From a virus: a stretch of 59,917 nucleotides of DNA. The position numbers and the translations under genes are program-made. A model generated the notes under the pieces. The model was not told the origin of the DNA and ran no database searches. It worked only from the letters and a program-made list of their open reading frames with translations. The first letter of the stretch is position 1; each line of letters starts with the position of its first letter. This document shows, piece after piece, positions 7,503-15,862 of this stretch. Where the stretch lies: the IMG/VR virus record IMGVR_UViG_3300005613_004609, positions 1-59,917 of that record. One strand, written 5' to 3'.

Positions 7503-8229
7503 CGTTTATAGTCAGCAAAACAGCATCCTTTGAGACTTCCTCAAGCATCTTGTTAGCAGCAGATACCATCACATTCCCGCCAGAACCACCGGCATCTATT
7601 CCTTCTGGATCTACTTTACGTATGAGAGCATCAAAGTATCTCTTTACTGATGTATTCAACTCAGAAGGTTTAGCATCTCTGAGGCCCAAATCTATCTCAT
7701 ATCTTATTAGTTTATCGAGCAAGTTCCCCAGGACCTCAACAGTTTTCTCAGTCATTTTAAGGGGCAGATTAGCATTTTTCTCAGTCTCTCGTAATAGTTC
7801 CAAGCGTTCCGTTTGAACATTAATTACCCAACGTAACCTACCCAGGGAGTCCAGTTTTGCAATGGAACGTTCCCCCTTTTTAGTAGTGCGTTCCACAAAC
7901 TTCTTTCCCTCCTCCTTTGGTAGCCTCTGTGCTTCGAGTTTAAGTTCCCCAACAACTTTTTCTTTAAAGGCAAGAAGTCCCCTACCAAGGGAAGCTGGTT
8001 GAGATTTACGCATGATACCCCATTCAACCTGTACTATCTTTATTATATGATAGGATTTTTGGCCCATACGCAACCTGTGATACACCTCAGCAAGTTGCCG
8101 GTCATTCAACTTCCGCAACCATAGTCCCTTTTTACCAGGAGGATTCACAATGTCACGTAAACGCTTTAGCATCTGTGCGCCAGTGACCTGAACTTGATCC
8201 TTTATTCCAGTGGGAACATCATAACTCAT
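7441..8229 (-). CDS. Probable terminase small subunit (262 aa)
   Basis: It lies directly before TerL, the usual place of the DNA-recognition subunit. Residues about 35-75 (WLRKLNDRQLAEVYHRLRMG) look like a helix-turn-helix, followed by long charged helices (about 85-190) suited to oligomerisation and an acidic, glycine-containing tail. ATG 8229 overlaps the stop of the ParB-like gene and follows AGAGGA. The assignment rests mainly on position and architecture; no signature motif is seen. Confidence 0.5.
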   Translation of the reverse strand: MSYDVPTGIKDQVQVTGAQMLKRLRDIVNPPGKKGLWLRKLNDRQLAEVYHRLRMGQKSYHIIKIVQVEWGIMRKSQPASLGRGLLAFKEKVVGELKLEAQRLPKEEGKKFVERTTKKGERSIAKLDSLGRLRWVINVQTERLELLRETEKNANLPLKMTEKTVEVLGNLLDKLIRYEIDLGLRDAKPSELNTSVKRYFDALIRKVDPEGIDAGGSGGNVMVSAANKMLEEVSKDAVLLTINDDGGYSIADPKPSGDADSIS

Positions 8230-8977
8230 CTGCCAAATCCTCTATATTAGTTTCTTCTGTTTTCTCTGCCAGTTCCAGGAAATCCTTATGCTTTGCAACG
8301 AACTTCTCAATATCCATTAGTGACAAAACACGTGACAGGATAGAGTCAAAAGTATAACCCAACCCCATAGCATCTCTTGCAAGCTTCTTAGCAATGTTAA
8401 AATCCCTTGGAGACATACGTACCCATATATGATTCTTTCCACCGAAGTCGAGCAGCATGTAGTTATAGGGTAAAGTAGAACCATACTTAGTAAACAACCT
8501 GTTCAGGAGAAGGGAGAGATCATCGACAGTCTTTATATCCTCCTTGGCCGCGTCAAACTCCTTTCTCATATCAGGGTCTTCAGGCAGAGATTCCCTTGCA
8601 GATTCCACAAGCAATTGAAACTCATCCTCATTGACAAATCCAAACTCATGAGCCAGTTCACTAAATTTATATTCACCTGTCTTTACAAGTCTATTCACAA
8701 GATCATTGAATTTTCTCGTATTAAGGTGCCCTTTTATTTTATTCATTCTAACAGTCTGAAACATCTGTTTTGCTTCTGGTACTCTATCAGGGTCCGCAAT
8801 GATACAGGGGATTGTTTTAGAGTCACGTAATCTCTCATTCTCATAACGTTGTTCACCATCCACAATTCGAAAGATCTGTCTATCATCACGTATCTCTAAG
8901 GGTACAACCAGTACCGGTTGTAGAAAGTCCACATCTTCTATATTCTCAGACAACATATTAAATTCATCTGCCGTCAT
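8219..8977 (-). CDS. ParB/sulfiredoxin-like domain protein, main part
   Basis: Residues 20-60 (FLQPVLVVPLE ... RIVDGEQRYENERL ... IPCIIAD) match the ParB N-terminal (ParBc) fold with the GEQRY/GHRR-like box. The protein continues with helical segments. The first ParBc strand is missing here but is encoded just upstream in another frame (8988-9161); dropping one T at 8990 gives NPWNPELNEMTADEF, a textbook join. In phages, ParBc proteins near terminase may bind DNA or act as nucleases or CTPases. Its place next to terminase suggests a packaging or genome-handling role (inference). Confidence 0.65.
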   Translation of the reverse strand: MTADEFNMLSENIEDVDFLQPVLVVPLEIRDDRQIFRIVDGEQRYENERLRDSKTIPCIIADPDRVPEAKQMFQTVRMNKIKGHLNTRKFNDLVNRLVKTGEYKFSELAHEFGFVNEDEFQLLVESARESLPEDPDMRKEFDAAKEDIKTVDDLSLLLNRLFTKYGSTLPYNYMLLDFGGKNHIWVRMSPRDFNIAKKLARDAMGLGYTFDSILSRVLSLMDIEKFVAKHKDFLELAEKTEETNIEDLADEL

Positions 8978-8987
8978 TTCATTAAGC

Positions 8988-9161
8988 TCAAGGATTCCAG
9001 GGATTAGGCTCTATATCCTTTATTGGAATCTCACAATACTCACCATGCTTAATCTTCTGGAATCGTTTGGCATCACCTCCCTTCAAGTCAGTTTTCTTCT
9101 TTTGAAGGCTTGTGCCACCGCCTCCGGAGTCACTTCGTATTTTTTGCCCAGTTCTACCCAT
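8988..9161 (-). CDS. N-terminal segment of the ParB-like protein (frame +1 to its rest)
   Basis: ATG 9161 has the best ribosome site nearby (AAAAGGAGG). The 57-residue frame ends EIPIKDIEPNPWNP then TGA. The sequence CCT TGA G followed by the next frame fits either a one-base insertion or a +1 shifty stop of the kind used in prfB (CUU UGA) and in Listeria phage PSA (CCC UGA). It also overlaps the 3' end of the HNH gene in another frame. Confidence 0.55.
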   Translation of the reverse strand: MGRTGQKIRSDSGGGGTSLQKKKTDLKGGDAKRFQKIKHGEYCEIPIKDIEPNPWNP

Positions 9162-9539
9162 GACATACCTCCTTTTCTTAAAACTAAAGCCTCATTTATA
9201 TCCCAACACAAATGCCAGGAATCTTTCCTTGAGGGAGGAATCCTGCCAATCGCACGACTGCTCATAATGTTCTTTGATACTTCAGAATGTTTTTTTACCA
9301 TAAAAAGGATTCCTAACTCCAATTGAATAATATCTCATATGAGCACTTCGGGACATCTTTTCATAGTTTTCTATAACATCATTTAAACTATCACCATCCC
9401 TATGATGAACTACTTCACCCGACTTTAATTTATCACCTGGGTTACATTTATTCCAAAGTAAATCAGCATAGATATAATTCTTCTTCGATCTTTTATCATA
9501 AACATATCTTCTATTTCCTGATATAAAGACAGTTCCCAT
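9083..9539 (-). pseudogene. HNH homing endonuclease gene with a frameshift in an A7 run
   Basis: From ATG 9539 the frame encodes an HNH motif (GEVVHHRDGDSLNDVIENYE) and NPFYGKK, then stops at 9282. Dropping one A from the seven at 9290-9296 continues as KHSEVSKNIMSS, a NUMOD3-type DNA-binding motif, and then a helix-turn-helix (MSWVELGKKYEVTPEAVAQAF), ending at 9083. The joined protein is about 150 residues, normal for a free-standing or intron-borne HNH enzyme. It lies between two copies of the ParB-like N-terminus. Confidence 0.6.
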
Positions 9540-9542
9540 AAC

Positions 9543-9632
9543 TTAAAAGTTCCAAGGATTAGGCTCAATATCTCCTATTGGTATTTCCCGATACTCACCA
9601 TGAGTCCACGTCTTTTTCTTCTTCTTAGCCAT
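9543..9632 (-). pseudogene. Orphan copy of the ParB-like N-terminus (29 aa)
   Basis: ATG 9632 follows AAAGGAG. After a lysine run the peptide reads HGEYREIPIGDIEPNPWN, 16 of 18 residues identical to the copy at 8988-9161, then F and a stop, and the HNH gene begins three bases later. It looks like the 5' end of a ParB-like gene cut exactly after the NPWN codons by the HNH insertion. Confidence 0.6.
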
Positions 9633-11110
9633 CATTTACTCCTTTCAAATATACCCTTTAGAGGATCAATAAGAGTGATATAATTATGTAAGAACTTATA
9701 AATTTGAGTAAGATTGTACACACGAGGCCTTGAAGTCACAGATATACCATTTCGACCATAGAACCTTGCCAGAGTATCCCAGTTGAATCTCTCACCAATA
9801 CTATAACCATTGAGAAAGGTATCAAGCACCCTATCATGGGTAAGCATACACACCTTACGATGTACTTCAGAGACATCCACAACAGCCATTTGATAAAACT
9901 TCTCTGCCGTATCCTCCATCAATTCTATACAATTTTTATCATGCCTGCAAGCATTAAAGGAAGCAACGTCAGCATTTGATACTTTACCGTTCATAATCTG
10001 CTTCACCTTAGCTATCAGAACCTTTTCAGAGTCATAATAGAAGGGATACTTGTCTTTAAACATAGCCCGAGCCCATTTTCTGTCAGGCAATAAACAAGGT
10101 ACACCCATATAAATAACTTCCCGAGGAACCGAGGGATGGCCTTCACATTTCGAGGCATAAAGAACACATTGCAGGTTTTTCAGCACATTCTCTATATAAT
10201 ACTCCCTCCCTTTAACCCCTGCAGCATCTTGACCTTGAAGTAAGTTTCCCACATCCTCTCCAGTTACCCTTTTGCAGATAGGAGGATCAAAAGACGTCCC
10301 AGTAGTTGCCAACTCCATTTTTATACTATATCTTGCAAAGAGAGGAAACACAACATCCAGTATTTTATTCACGAGTTTATTAGAAGTCATACGACCAACA
10401 TATGACACTCTAAAATCCTTTGGCTTATTCTGCAAGCGATTGCAAACTTCACTATCCGATAGGATAGAGTCCTTTAACTGTGTCAAGATTCCACCACCAA
10501 TGAGTTTAGAGGCGTCTCTAACACCGCGTACCATGCTTGCACTGAGGTAGTGACGGCATATTGTGAGCCCTCTATCAACTTGTTCAGTTGTTGTAAACAC
10601 TGTCCTTGTGGCAGTCAGGTAAGCAGAGGCCTCAAGCCTTAAACGTTCATCAAATCGATCATTCAAGGCAGGATACCCCTCTACCCCAGTATAAAGAGGG
10701 AAGAAGTACGTTGGACTCTGATAACCATCTCTTGCGATCTCAATATTCATGGCAGAGGAGAGAGAAACAACAGCCTTCTTGTTAGTAAGAACAAAGTCTA
10801 TAGGACAAGTCCTACTATTAATATATTGATTAGCAATATGTGTTGGTATGGGTGCCGAGGTACGTTCTTGAGCAATTCTATCAGTCAGGTCATAAACAGC
10901 CTGGACACCCGTCTCTTTTGGGTCATTATACTTATCAAAGCGTTCCTTATATAAAGGATCAAGCAATATCAAACTTTGCAGACCATGGACTCTATGCATC
11001 TCAATGAAAGCATCATAGAGTAGCAGGAATCCACTGTCACTGAATAGAGATTTCGGCCCAAGGGCTATCCAAGGCCACCCAAAGGCCGTTTTTGGCTTTA
11101 TTAAACTCAT
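9632..11110 (-). CDS. GT-B glycosyltransferase (492 aa)
   Basis: The C-terminal half has the GT-B donor-site pattern: VSYVGRMTSNKLVNKILDV (about residue 235), then SKCEGHPSVPREVIYMGVPCLL (about 330-350), where the E of SVPRE matches the conserved glutamate of the GT1/GT4 group. The N-terminal half is divergent. Together with the neighbouring methyltransferase, deacetylase and epimerase it forms a sugar island that could glycosylate virion proteins, DNA or the host envelope. The palindrome at 10431 lies in codons CNRLQ. Confidence 0.65.
   Translation of the reverse strand: MSLIKPKTAFGWPWIALGPKSLFSDSGFLLLYDAFIEMHRVHGLQSLILLDPLYKERFDKYNDPKETGVQAVYDLTDRIAQERTSAPIPTHIANQYINSRTCPIDFVLTNKKAVVSLSSAMNIEIARDGYQSPTYFFPLYTGVEGYPALNDRFDERLRLEASAYLTATRTVFTTTEQVDRGLTICRHYLSASMVRGVRDASKLIGGGILTQLKDSILSDSEVCNRLQNKPKDFRVSYVGRMTSNKLVNKILDVVFPLFARYSIKMELATTGTSFDPPICKRVTGEDVGNLLQGQDAAGVKGREYYIENVLKNLQCVLYASKCEGHPSVPREVIYMGVPCLLPDRKWARAMFKDKYPFYYDSEKVLIAKVKQIMNGKVSNADVASFNACRHDKNCIELMEDTAEKFYQMAVVDVSEVHRKVCMLTHDRVLDTFLNGYSIGERFNWDTLARFYGRNGISVTSRPRVYNLTQIYKFLHNYITLIDPLKGIFERSK
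10431..10444. repeat. Dispersed palindrome copy 4 (TGCAAGCGATTGCA)
   Basis: Inside the glycosyltransferase gene, read as CNRLQ on the minus strand. Confidence 0.85.
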
Positions 11111-11129
11111 ATTCTTATTACCTCATACT

Positions 11130-11747
11130 TTACCTAAATAAACCAAAAGTAAACACGTGTGAAAGATAAGAATGATCCACAGCCCATCTCTTAAAAGGCA
11201 AGTGCTTAACCAAAGCGGGCAAAAGAGTGTACGGATTATACGCTTTATACCCGATAATATCGCTTGGCTCATAAGGACGTAGTTCAGAGAATAAGTCCAC
11301 TATTATTGCCTTTGGATCATAAACTGCAACCAGGAAATCAAGTTCCTTAAGAAGGTCCTGTTGCTCAAACCGAAAATTTCCATTAGCTATGACAGCATCA
11401 ACAGACCAATTCTTAGAAATAAGAGATTTTCGAACACTAACATCCACAGGCGTATTTTTAGCCACCGCCGTCAGTATCTTCCTTGCCTGCCTCCTTGCCT
11501 CCTCGCGGATTTCTATTCCTAAATAGTTTCCTAAAGCCATTCTTGCATATCCATAGAACGAGGCAGTGCCACACCCAAAATCCACAATATTCATTGGCGG
11601 CTCATATTCCATTAAGAGCATCCTCATAGTAGCAGCAAATCTCACCTTCTGTGAATGTCTTGTTGTCCAACCATTGAGTGACATTTCACCCTTTTCTATT
11701 CTATCACTATACCACTTTTTCATTCTCTCCATTTCGATACTTAACAT
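11130..11747 (-). CDS. SAM-dependent methyltransferase (205 aa)
   Basis: A class I methyltransferase fold is indicated by NIVDFGCGTASFYGYA (motif I, SAM loop) and the following acidic strand end LGIEIREEA. ATG 11747 follows GGAG with 6 bases; an ATG at 11759 in the same frame has no signal. The substrate is unknown; position between two glycosyltransferase genes suggests a sugar or glycan. A SAM loop alone cannot exclude a nucleic-acid substrate. Confidence 0.7.
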   Translation of the reverse strand: MLSIEMERMKKWYSDRIEKGEMSLNGWTTRHSQKVRFAATMRMLLMEYEPPMNIVDFGCGTASFYGYARMALGNYLGIEIREEARRQARKILTAVAKNTPVDVSVRKSLISKNWSVDAVIANGNFRFEQQDLLKELDFLVAVYDPKAIIVDLFSELRPYEPSDIIGYKAYNPYTLLPALVKHLPFKRWAVDHSYLSHVFTFGLFR

Positions 11748-11798
11748 AAAGCTCTCCATCTTTCATGAATTCAGAATAACCAAACCTCCGGCACATGT

Positions 11799-13169
11799 TC
11801 AAGAACCACACACGTGAATAAAACCAAATACTTTAGCCTTACCAGCATTGTTTAGAAATTTGAAAGCATCTTCAAATAAAATATCTTTTTTAGGCAATTT
11901 CTCAAATATTCCAGATACGCTCGAAAATTCCGAGTTATCAAAGCTTTCACGAGCATCAAGCAAGAGTCCATCCAGAACATCCGTTACTTTAGAAGCGAAG
12001 CATTCCATGGAATGTCTTCTCTCCACTTGTAAAGCCCACTCATAAGCCAACTCCGCAGCTTTATTATAAGTCTTAATTAGAGACAGCAGGACAGTAGCTA
12101 CATTCTCAGCATTACAACGCTCTACAACATAAGGCATCTTCTCCTCATTTATCCACCCCTTCTGATACTTAGTGCGCCACCATATAATGGGGATTCCACG
12201 CATCATCTGCTCTACAAGACTCATATTCACCCCATCATAAGGACGTAAATGTATAGAGACATGACATTCACCAACTTTCTCTCTGAACTCTTTGTTAGGT
12301 AATCCCCAATAAACTTCCACAAAGGCTGAAGTCCCTTCAAGCATCTCTTTATGCTCTTCTCCCTGTGGAGTATTAGTACAGACAATCAATTTTACTCTAT
12401 TATTGAATAAAGAAGCCAGTTTTTTAATAGCACCTATTGTTACAACGGCCTGCTCTCCTCTCTCCTCTACTCCTCTGCCAAAACCTCCAGCAATTAAAAC
12501 TTTGAAGGTCTCGCCCTTTCTTGGCTTCTTATGAAGATAGGGTTTGAATAGAGGATTAACAGGCCACCATATAAAGTGCGTATTCTTATGCGCCTCTCTT
12601 GCAACAGCGGGAGAAAAAATTCGTCTTATATTCTGTTTTAATATACCATAATCATAGGGATTCCCGGTCGAAACAGATTGAAACAAAGCCGCGCCAGACT
12701 CTAATAATTGTAAAGGTTTCTGCCACTCTCTATCCCCACAGGGCTGCCTTCTCCATTCATCATATGAAGCAATCATCTCACTTATTGTAAAGACTGGAAT
12801 CTTTAACCGTGACCAACCACATTCAACTAAAGGCCTCTGAATACCAACGGCAAGTGCAGGATTATTATTAACAACCACCTCAAAAGGAATTCGTGTGCCT
12901 CTAACAATCAATAATCTCAATAACTCTTTTGAAAATACTTGAGTTCCAGTCATTTGGTCTTTAACCATACTCAAGTACACCACTTTAATATTCTTGTTCT
13001 CAACAAGTTTTCCTTCATACTTAAAACCATCCTTCTCATTAGGCAAGACTAAATAAACAACATGTCCATAATCTGCAAGTGCCTTAGCCTGTATAACTCC
13101 CCATTTAAGAGCAGTATCATTATTAACTAATCTGAAATGATGATTAGGAAGGAATAGAACAACACTCAT
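11799..13169 (-). CDS. GT-B glycosyltransferase (456 aa)
   Basis: Features include KVLIAGGFGRGVEERGEQAV (start of the C-terminal Rossmann domain) and SIHLRPYDGVNMSLVEQMMRGIPIIWW, where NMSLVEQM matches the GT4 nucleotide-sugar box. Start at ATG 13169 (GAGG upstream), overlapping the deacetylase stop by 4 bases (ATGA). Acceptor unknown. Confidence 0.7.
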   Translation of the reverse strand: MSVVLFLPNHHFRLVNNDTALKWGVIQAKALADYGHVVYLVLPNEKDGFKYEGKLVENKNIKVVYLSMVKDQMTGTQVFSKELLRLLIVRGTRIPFEVVVNNNPALAVGIQRPLVECGWSRLKIPVFTISEMIASYDEWRRQPCGDREWQKPLQLLESGAALFQSVSTGNPYDYGILKQNIRRIFSPAVAREAHKNTHFIWWPVNPLFKPYLHKKPRKGETFKVLIAGGFGRGVEERGEQAVVTIGAIKKLASLFNNRVKLIVCTNTPQGEEHKEMLEGTSAFVEVYWGLPNKEFREKVGECHVSIHLRPYDGVNMSLVEQMMRGIPIIWWRTKYQKGWINEEKMPYVVERCNAENVATVLLSLIKTYNKAAELAYEWALQVERRHSMECFASKVTDVLDGLLLDARESFDNSEFSSVSGIFEKLPKKDILFEDAFKFLNNAGKAKVFGFIHVCGS

Positions 13170-13789
13170 ATCCAAAGCCTCACTACCTCAAAGGCCTCCG
13201 CAAAACTTTGATTTATATAAGCACCCCAAAACTTTGCCTGCACAAGCGATTGACTTGAGTTAAGATATTCCCTTCCAGGCACCATTTGACTTTTATACTT
13301 CTTGATAGCAAGAATCTTTCTCCGTAAGTCCTTCCCCGATATTCCAACAAAAAATGTCCGCTTTACTTGCGAGATATCATTATTTGGAAAGGAGCCACAC
13401 AGTATTGGAACTTTACCCTTAAAGGTCCTTATAACCTCCTCATAGATGGTCCTATGATCTTGATTAGTATCAGAGGATTGATGCGTAACAACGACAGTCG
13501 GAAGAGAGGAACTCAAGTAATACCTTAAATTTTCTGCAATACGTTCCCTACCTTTCTGAATAGAACCATCCACAGCATTAAAGTCTCTAACCTGCCAATT
13601 TACCTCCGGATAAACATCCTTACCCTCACGTACTTCCTTCCAAGGCATTGCAGTAAGTAGACCATCATGTTTCGAGAAAGTGATGCATAATGCCGAAGAA
13701 CTAAAACGTGATAAAGTTCCACCGGCGAATAGCTCGATGTCGTCAACATGAGCACCCACAAATAAAGGACGATCAAATAGATCATTCAT
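13166..13789 (-). CDS. PIG-L/LmbE-family deacetylase (207 aa)
   Basis: The zinc-site motif AHVDDIELFAGG (H14, D16, D17) and the second motif THQSSDTNQDHR (H103, D107, D111, H112) are intact, as in GlcNAc-deacetylases such as MshB, BshB and PIG-L. The length fits the family. It probably removes an acetyl group from an N-acetylated sugar made or used by the surrounding glycosyltransferases. ATG 13789 follows AAGGAGGAG and overlaps the epimerase stop. Confidence 0.85.
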   Translation of the reverse strand: MNDLFDRPLFVGAHVDDIELFAGGTLSRFSSSALCITFSKHDGLLTAMPWKEVREGKDVYPEVNWQVRDFNAVDGSIQKGRERIAENLRYYLSSSLPTVVVTHQSSDTNQDHRTIYEEVIRTFKGKVPILCGSFPNNDISQVKRTFFVGISGKDLRRKILAIKKYKSQMVPGREYLNSSQSLVQAKFWGAYINQSFAEAFEVVRLWI

Positions 13790-14748
13790 AGACTCCTCCT
13801 TATTTTACAAACGTCCATATACCACGAAAGAGACTTATTGAGCCCATCAGCAAGTTGGATCATACTATTAGCCACATCAGGAAATAATGCTCTGAACTTA
13901 TGAGTATCGCCAACCCTCCGCAAGGCATTATCCCAGTTCCTTGGTTCTTTGACCTCTACCTCAGAGGGAGAGCCAGTAAGTTTCACTATAAGGTCTGCAG
14001 CTGTTTTAATAAACACCTCGACTCCAGTTGCAATATTATAGATCAATGAAATCCTACCAGGCGCCTCCTCAATACGTTGTAGACCAGCCATAACACCATC
14101 AATGACATCATCTATATACGTAAAGTCCCTTGAGCATGTTTTACCAGTGACATTCAAAGTCATACCTGATAACGCTGACCTAAAGAACAGAGGAATCACA
14201 GACCTCCACTGCCCAGGTATGTCCCCTTTTCCATACACATTAAAGAAGCGCGGCGCTACATAAGAAATGTCATATATGTTACAGAATCCCTCACAAAGCA
14301 CCTCAGCAGAGTACTTTCCAACCTCATAAGGGGTCTGAGGCCCAGGCTTTGCGTCCTCAGAGTAAGCCACAACATCCATACCTCCATACACCCCCGAAGA
14401 GGAGGCATAAACAAGTCTCGGTACTGCATTATATCTACAGAAGTTCAAGACAGCTATTGTACCAAGCACATTAGTCTCAATACTTTTCAACGGTTCGGCA
14501 AGCGATCTTTCATTAGCATAATGAGCAGCAAAATGAAAGACTACATCTATTTTCGGTATACGTGTATTTGCCAAACGTGATATATCCCCAGGCAGTATTT
14601 CCACTATGGAACTGTCAGCTCTACTTTGCATGCGAATAACAGAATCCTCCATGGTATCAACCACCAAAACCTCCCATCCCTCATGTTGCAGTCTTGAGAC
14701 AAGGGCACTACCAATAAATCCAAGTCCACCGGTCACTAATGCTTTCAT
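13786..14748 (-). CDS. NAD-dependent sugar epimerase/dehydratase (SDR, 320 aa)
   Basis: An extended short-chain dehydrogenase: TGGLGFIGSALV nucleotide-binding loop, VFHFAAHYANE, YASSSGVYG, and catalytic YxxxK (TPYEVGKYSAE). It resembles UDP-glucose 4-epimerase/dTDP-glucose dehydratase types. Start at ATG 14748, six bases after AGGAG. Likely supplies a nucleotide sugar to the glycosyltransferases downstream; the exact sugar cannot be read from the sequence. Confidence 0.8.
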   Translation of the reverse strand: MKALVTGGLGFIGSALVSRLQHEGWEVLVVDTMEDSVIRMQSRADSSIVEILPGDISRLANTRIPKIDVVFHFAAHYANERSLAEPLKSIETNVLGTIAVLNFCRYNAVPRLVYASSSGVYGGMDVVAYSEDAKPGPQTPYEVGKYSAEVLCEGFCNIYDISYVAPRFFNVYGKGDIPGQWRSVIPLFFRSALSGMTLNVTGKTCSRDFTYIDDVIDGVMAGLQRIEEAPGRISLIYNIATGVEVFIKTAADLIVKLTGSPSEVEVKEPRNWDNALRRVGDTHKFRALFPDVANSMIQLADGLNKSLSWYMDVCKIRRSL

Positions 14749-14763
14749 AGACATCTCCTATTT

Positions 14764-15732
14764 TTAATATCCTCCATTTTCTCTCTTTTCCAAAACCCAT
14801 TCCACGATCCCCTTAAGCTCATCTCTTATGGTTCTTTTCCAAGAAAGTTTAACATCCTTCTCACCTCCCCCACCCTTTTTGATGGAGTACTCCTTAAATA
14901 AAGGCCACCATTTTTCCTCAAAAGCTGAAGGATTTTTCAGGTTCTCTTCACGCATAAATGAAGGCACGTGGCCAGATTCCAGATAAAACCAGACAGCGTG
15001 AAGGTCCTTTATTTGATACTTATGACTCTTGTTTTTACGCCAAATAGATACAGCAATCTTTCCAACTTGAGTATGAAAGTCAAAGACATACCAGGGCAAG
15101 TTTACTGTTTTAGGCTTCCTTTTTCCATGGGAATCAACCCACCTTTTCAGGCCAACCTCAACCAGGTCATCAATATATCCTTCCTCGATTCCTCTGTGGG
15201 TAAGGAGAAGGATCGCTGCAAGTGACATAATTCTATCACCGAACATTCCTCCCATTCTCGCTCTTCCTTTTAATACCTTCATAACAGAGGATTCATAAGG
15301 GGTCAGTTCCCTCACCTCATTGCAAGCGCTTGCAAGATCATCCGCCAGCCCTACTATATCACAAGTTGGATCATTTGTTTTAGGAATCCAATTTAACCGA
15401 TCAACAGCTTCAGGCTCAGCACTTTTATAAGTATCAGGCACATAGAATATTGCATCTGCATCCTTTACTTTCCTAATAAGAGTGAGTTCATACAGAAAAC
15501 GCAACCATTCATCGGGGTCCTCAGATTTTTTATCAGTGAATTCCTTTAGTCTCCCACTGAAGTACCAGGCTTCCTCGATCACAATGGAGGGGAGTCGCCA
15601 TTTCAACCAACTTTTATGTTTCTTTTCAGACCAAAGCAGATTAAAACATGTCTTGCATAAATCCAAATCTCCTCGCCTTACCGCCTTCTGGATTCCAGAA
15701 TGAGCACCGTATAACAGATCGTCTTCCTTCAT
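14764..15732 (-). CDS. Protein with MgsA/RarA C-terminal-like region (322 aa)
   Basis: The N-terminus (HSGIQKAVRRGDLDLCKTCF ... LPSIVIEEAW) recalls the C-terminal cluster domain of RarA/MgsA and clamp-loader subunits (S.LQKAIRRGD ... RRL...ASEDIG) but there is no P-loop, so it cannot be a full AAA+ ATPase. The remainder is unassigned. It is the first gene after its own promoter (15759-15788), heading the sugar island. The palindrome at 15321 lies in LASACNEV. Confidence 0.4.
   Translation of the reverse strand: MKEDDLLYGAHSGIQKAVRRGDLDLCKTCFNLLWSEKKHKSWLKWRLPSIVIEEAWYFSGRLKEFTDKKSEDPDEWLRFLYELTLIRKVKDADAIFYVPDTYKSAEPEAVDRLNWIPKTNDPTCDIVGLADDLASACNEVRELTPYESSVMKVLKGRARMGGMFGDRIMSLAAILLLTHRGIEEGYIDDLVEVGLKRWVDSHGKRKPKTVNLPWYVFDFHTQVGKIAVSIWRKNKSHKYQIKDLHAVWFYLESGHVPSFMREENLKNPSAFEEKWWPLFKEYSIKKGGGGEKDVKLSWKRTIRDELKGIVEWVLEKRENGGY
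15321..15334. repeat. Dispersed palindrome copy 5 (TGCAAGCGCTTGCA)
   Basis: Perfectly symmetric, extended to 16 bases (TTGCAAGCGCTTGCAA, 15320-15335). Inside the gene at 14764-15732. Confidence 0.85.
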
Positions 15733-15758
15733 TTTCCCTCCACTATTTGTTTATTTAC

Positions 15759-15788
15759 ATTATAATAATAAAGAGGGTTTTTTGTCAA
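15759..15788 (-). promoter_or_regulatory. Sigma-70-like promoter for the first sugar island
   Basis: TTGACA (15783-15788), 18-base spacer with A-tract, perfect TATAAT (15759-15764). Directly upstream of the gene at 14764-15732. Confidence 0.75.
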
Positions 15789-15808
15789 GTTTAATGTCTC
15801 AAAAGTAA

Positions 15809-15841
15809 AAGGCCAGACCACATAAAAAGTGGGCTGACCTT
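15809..15841 (-). terminator. Hairpin terminator after the acidic-tail gene
   Basis: On the minus strand AAGGTCAGCCCAC pairs with GTGGTCTGGCCTT (one mismatch, one G-T) around a short T-rich loop, followed by a TTTTA. It lies between the stop at 15863 and the next promoter, so it separates the replication operon from the sugar operon. Confidence 0.6.
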
Positions 15842-15862
15842 CTGGACTTTACACTATAATGA

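Noticed and set aside
8988-9632. Group I intron carrying the HNH gene
   Set aside because: No conserved intron core was recognised, and the exon start is duplicated on both sides, which fits gene homing with duplication better.
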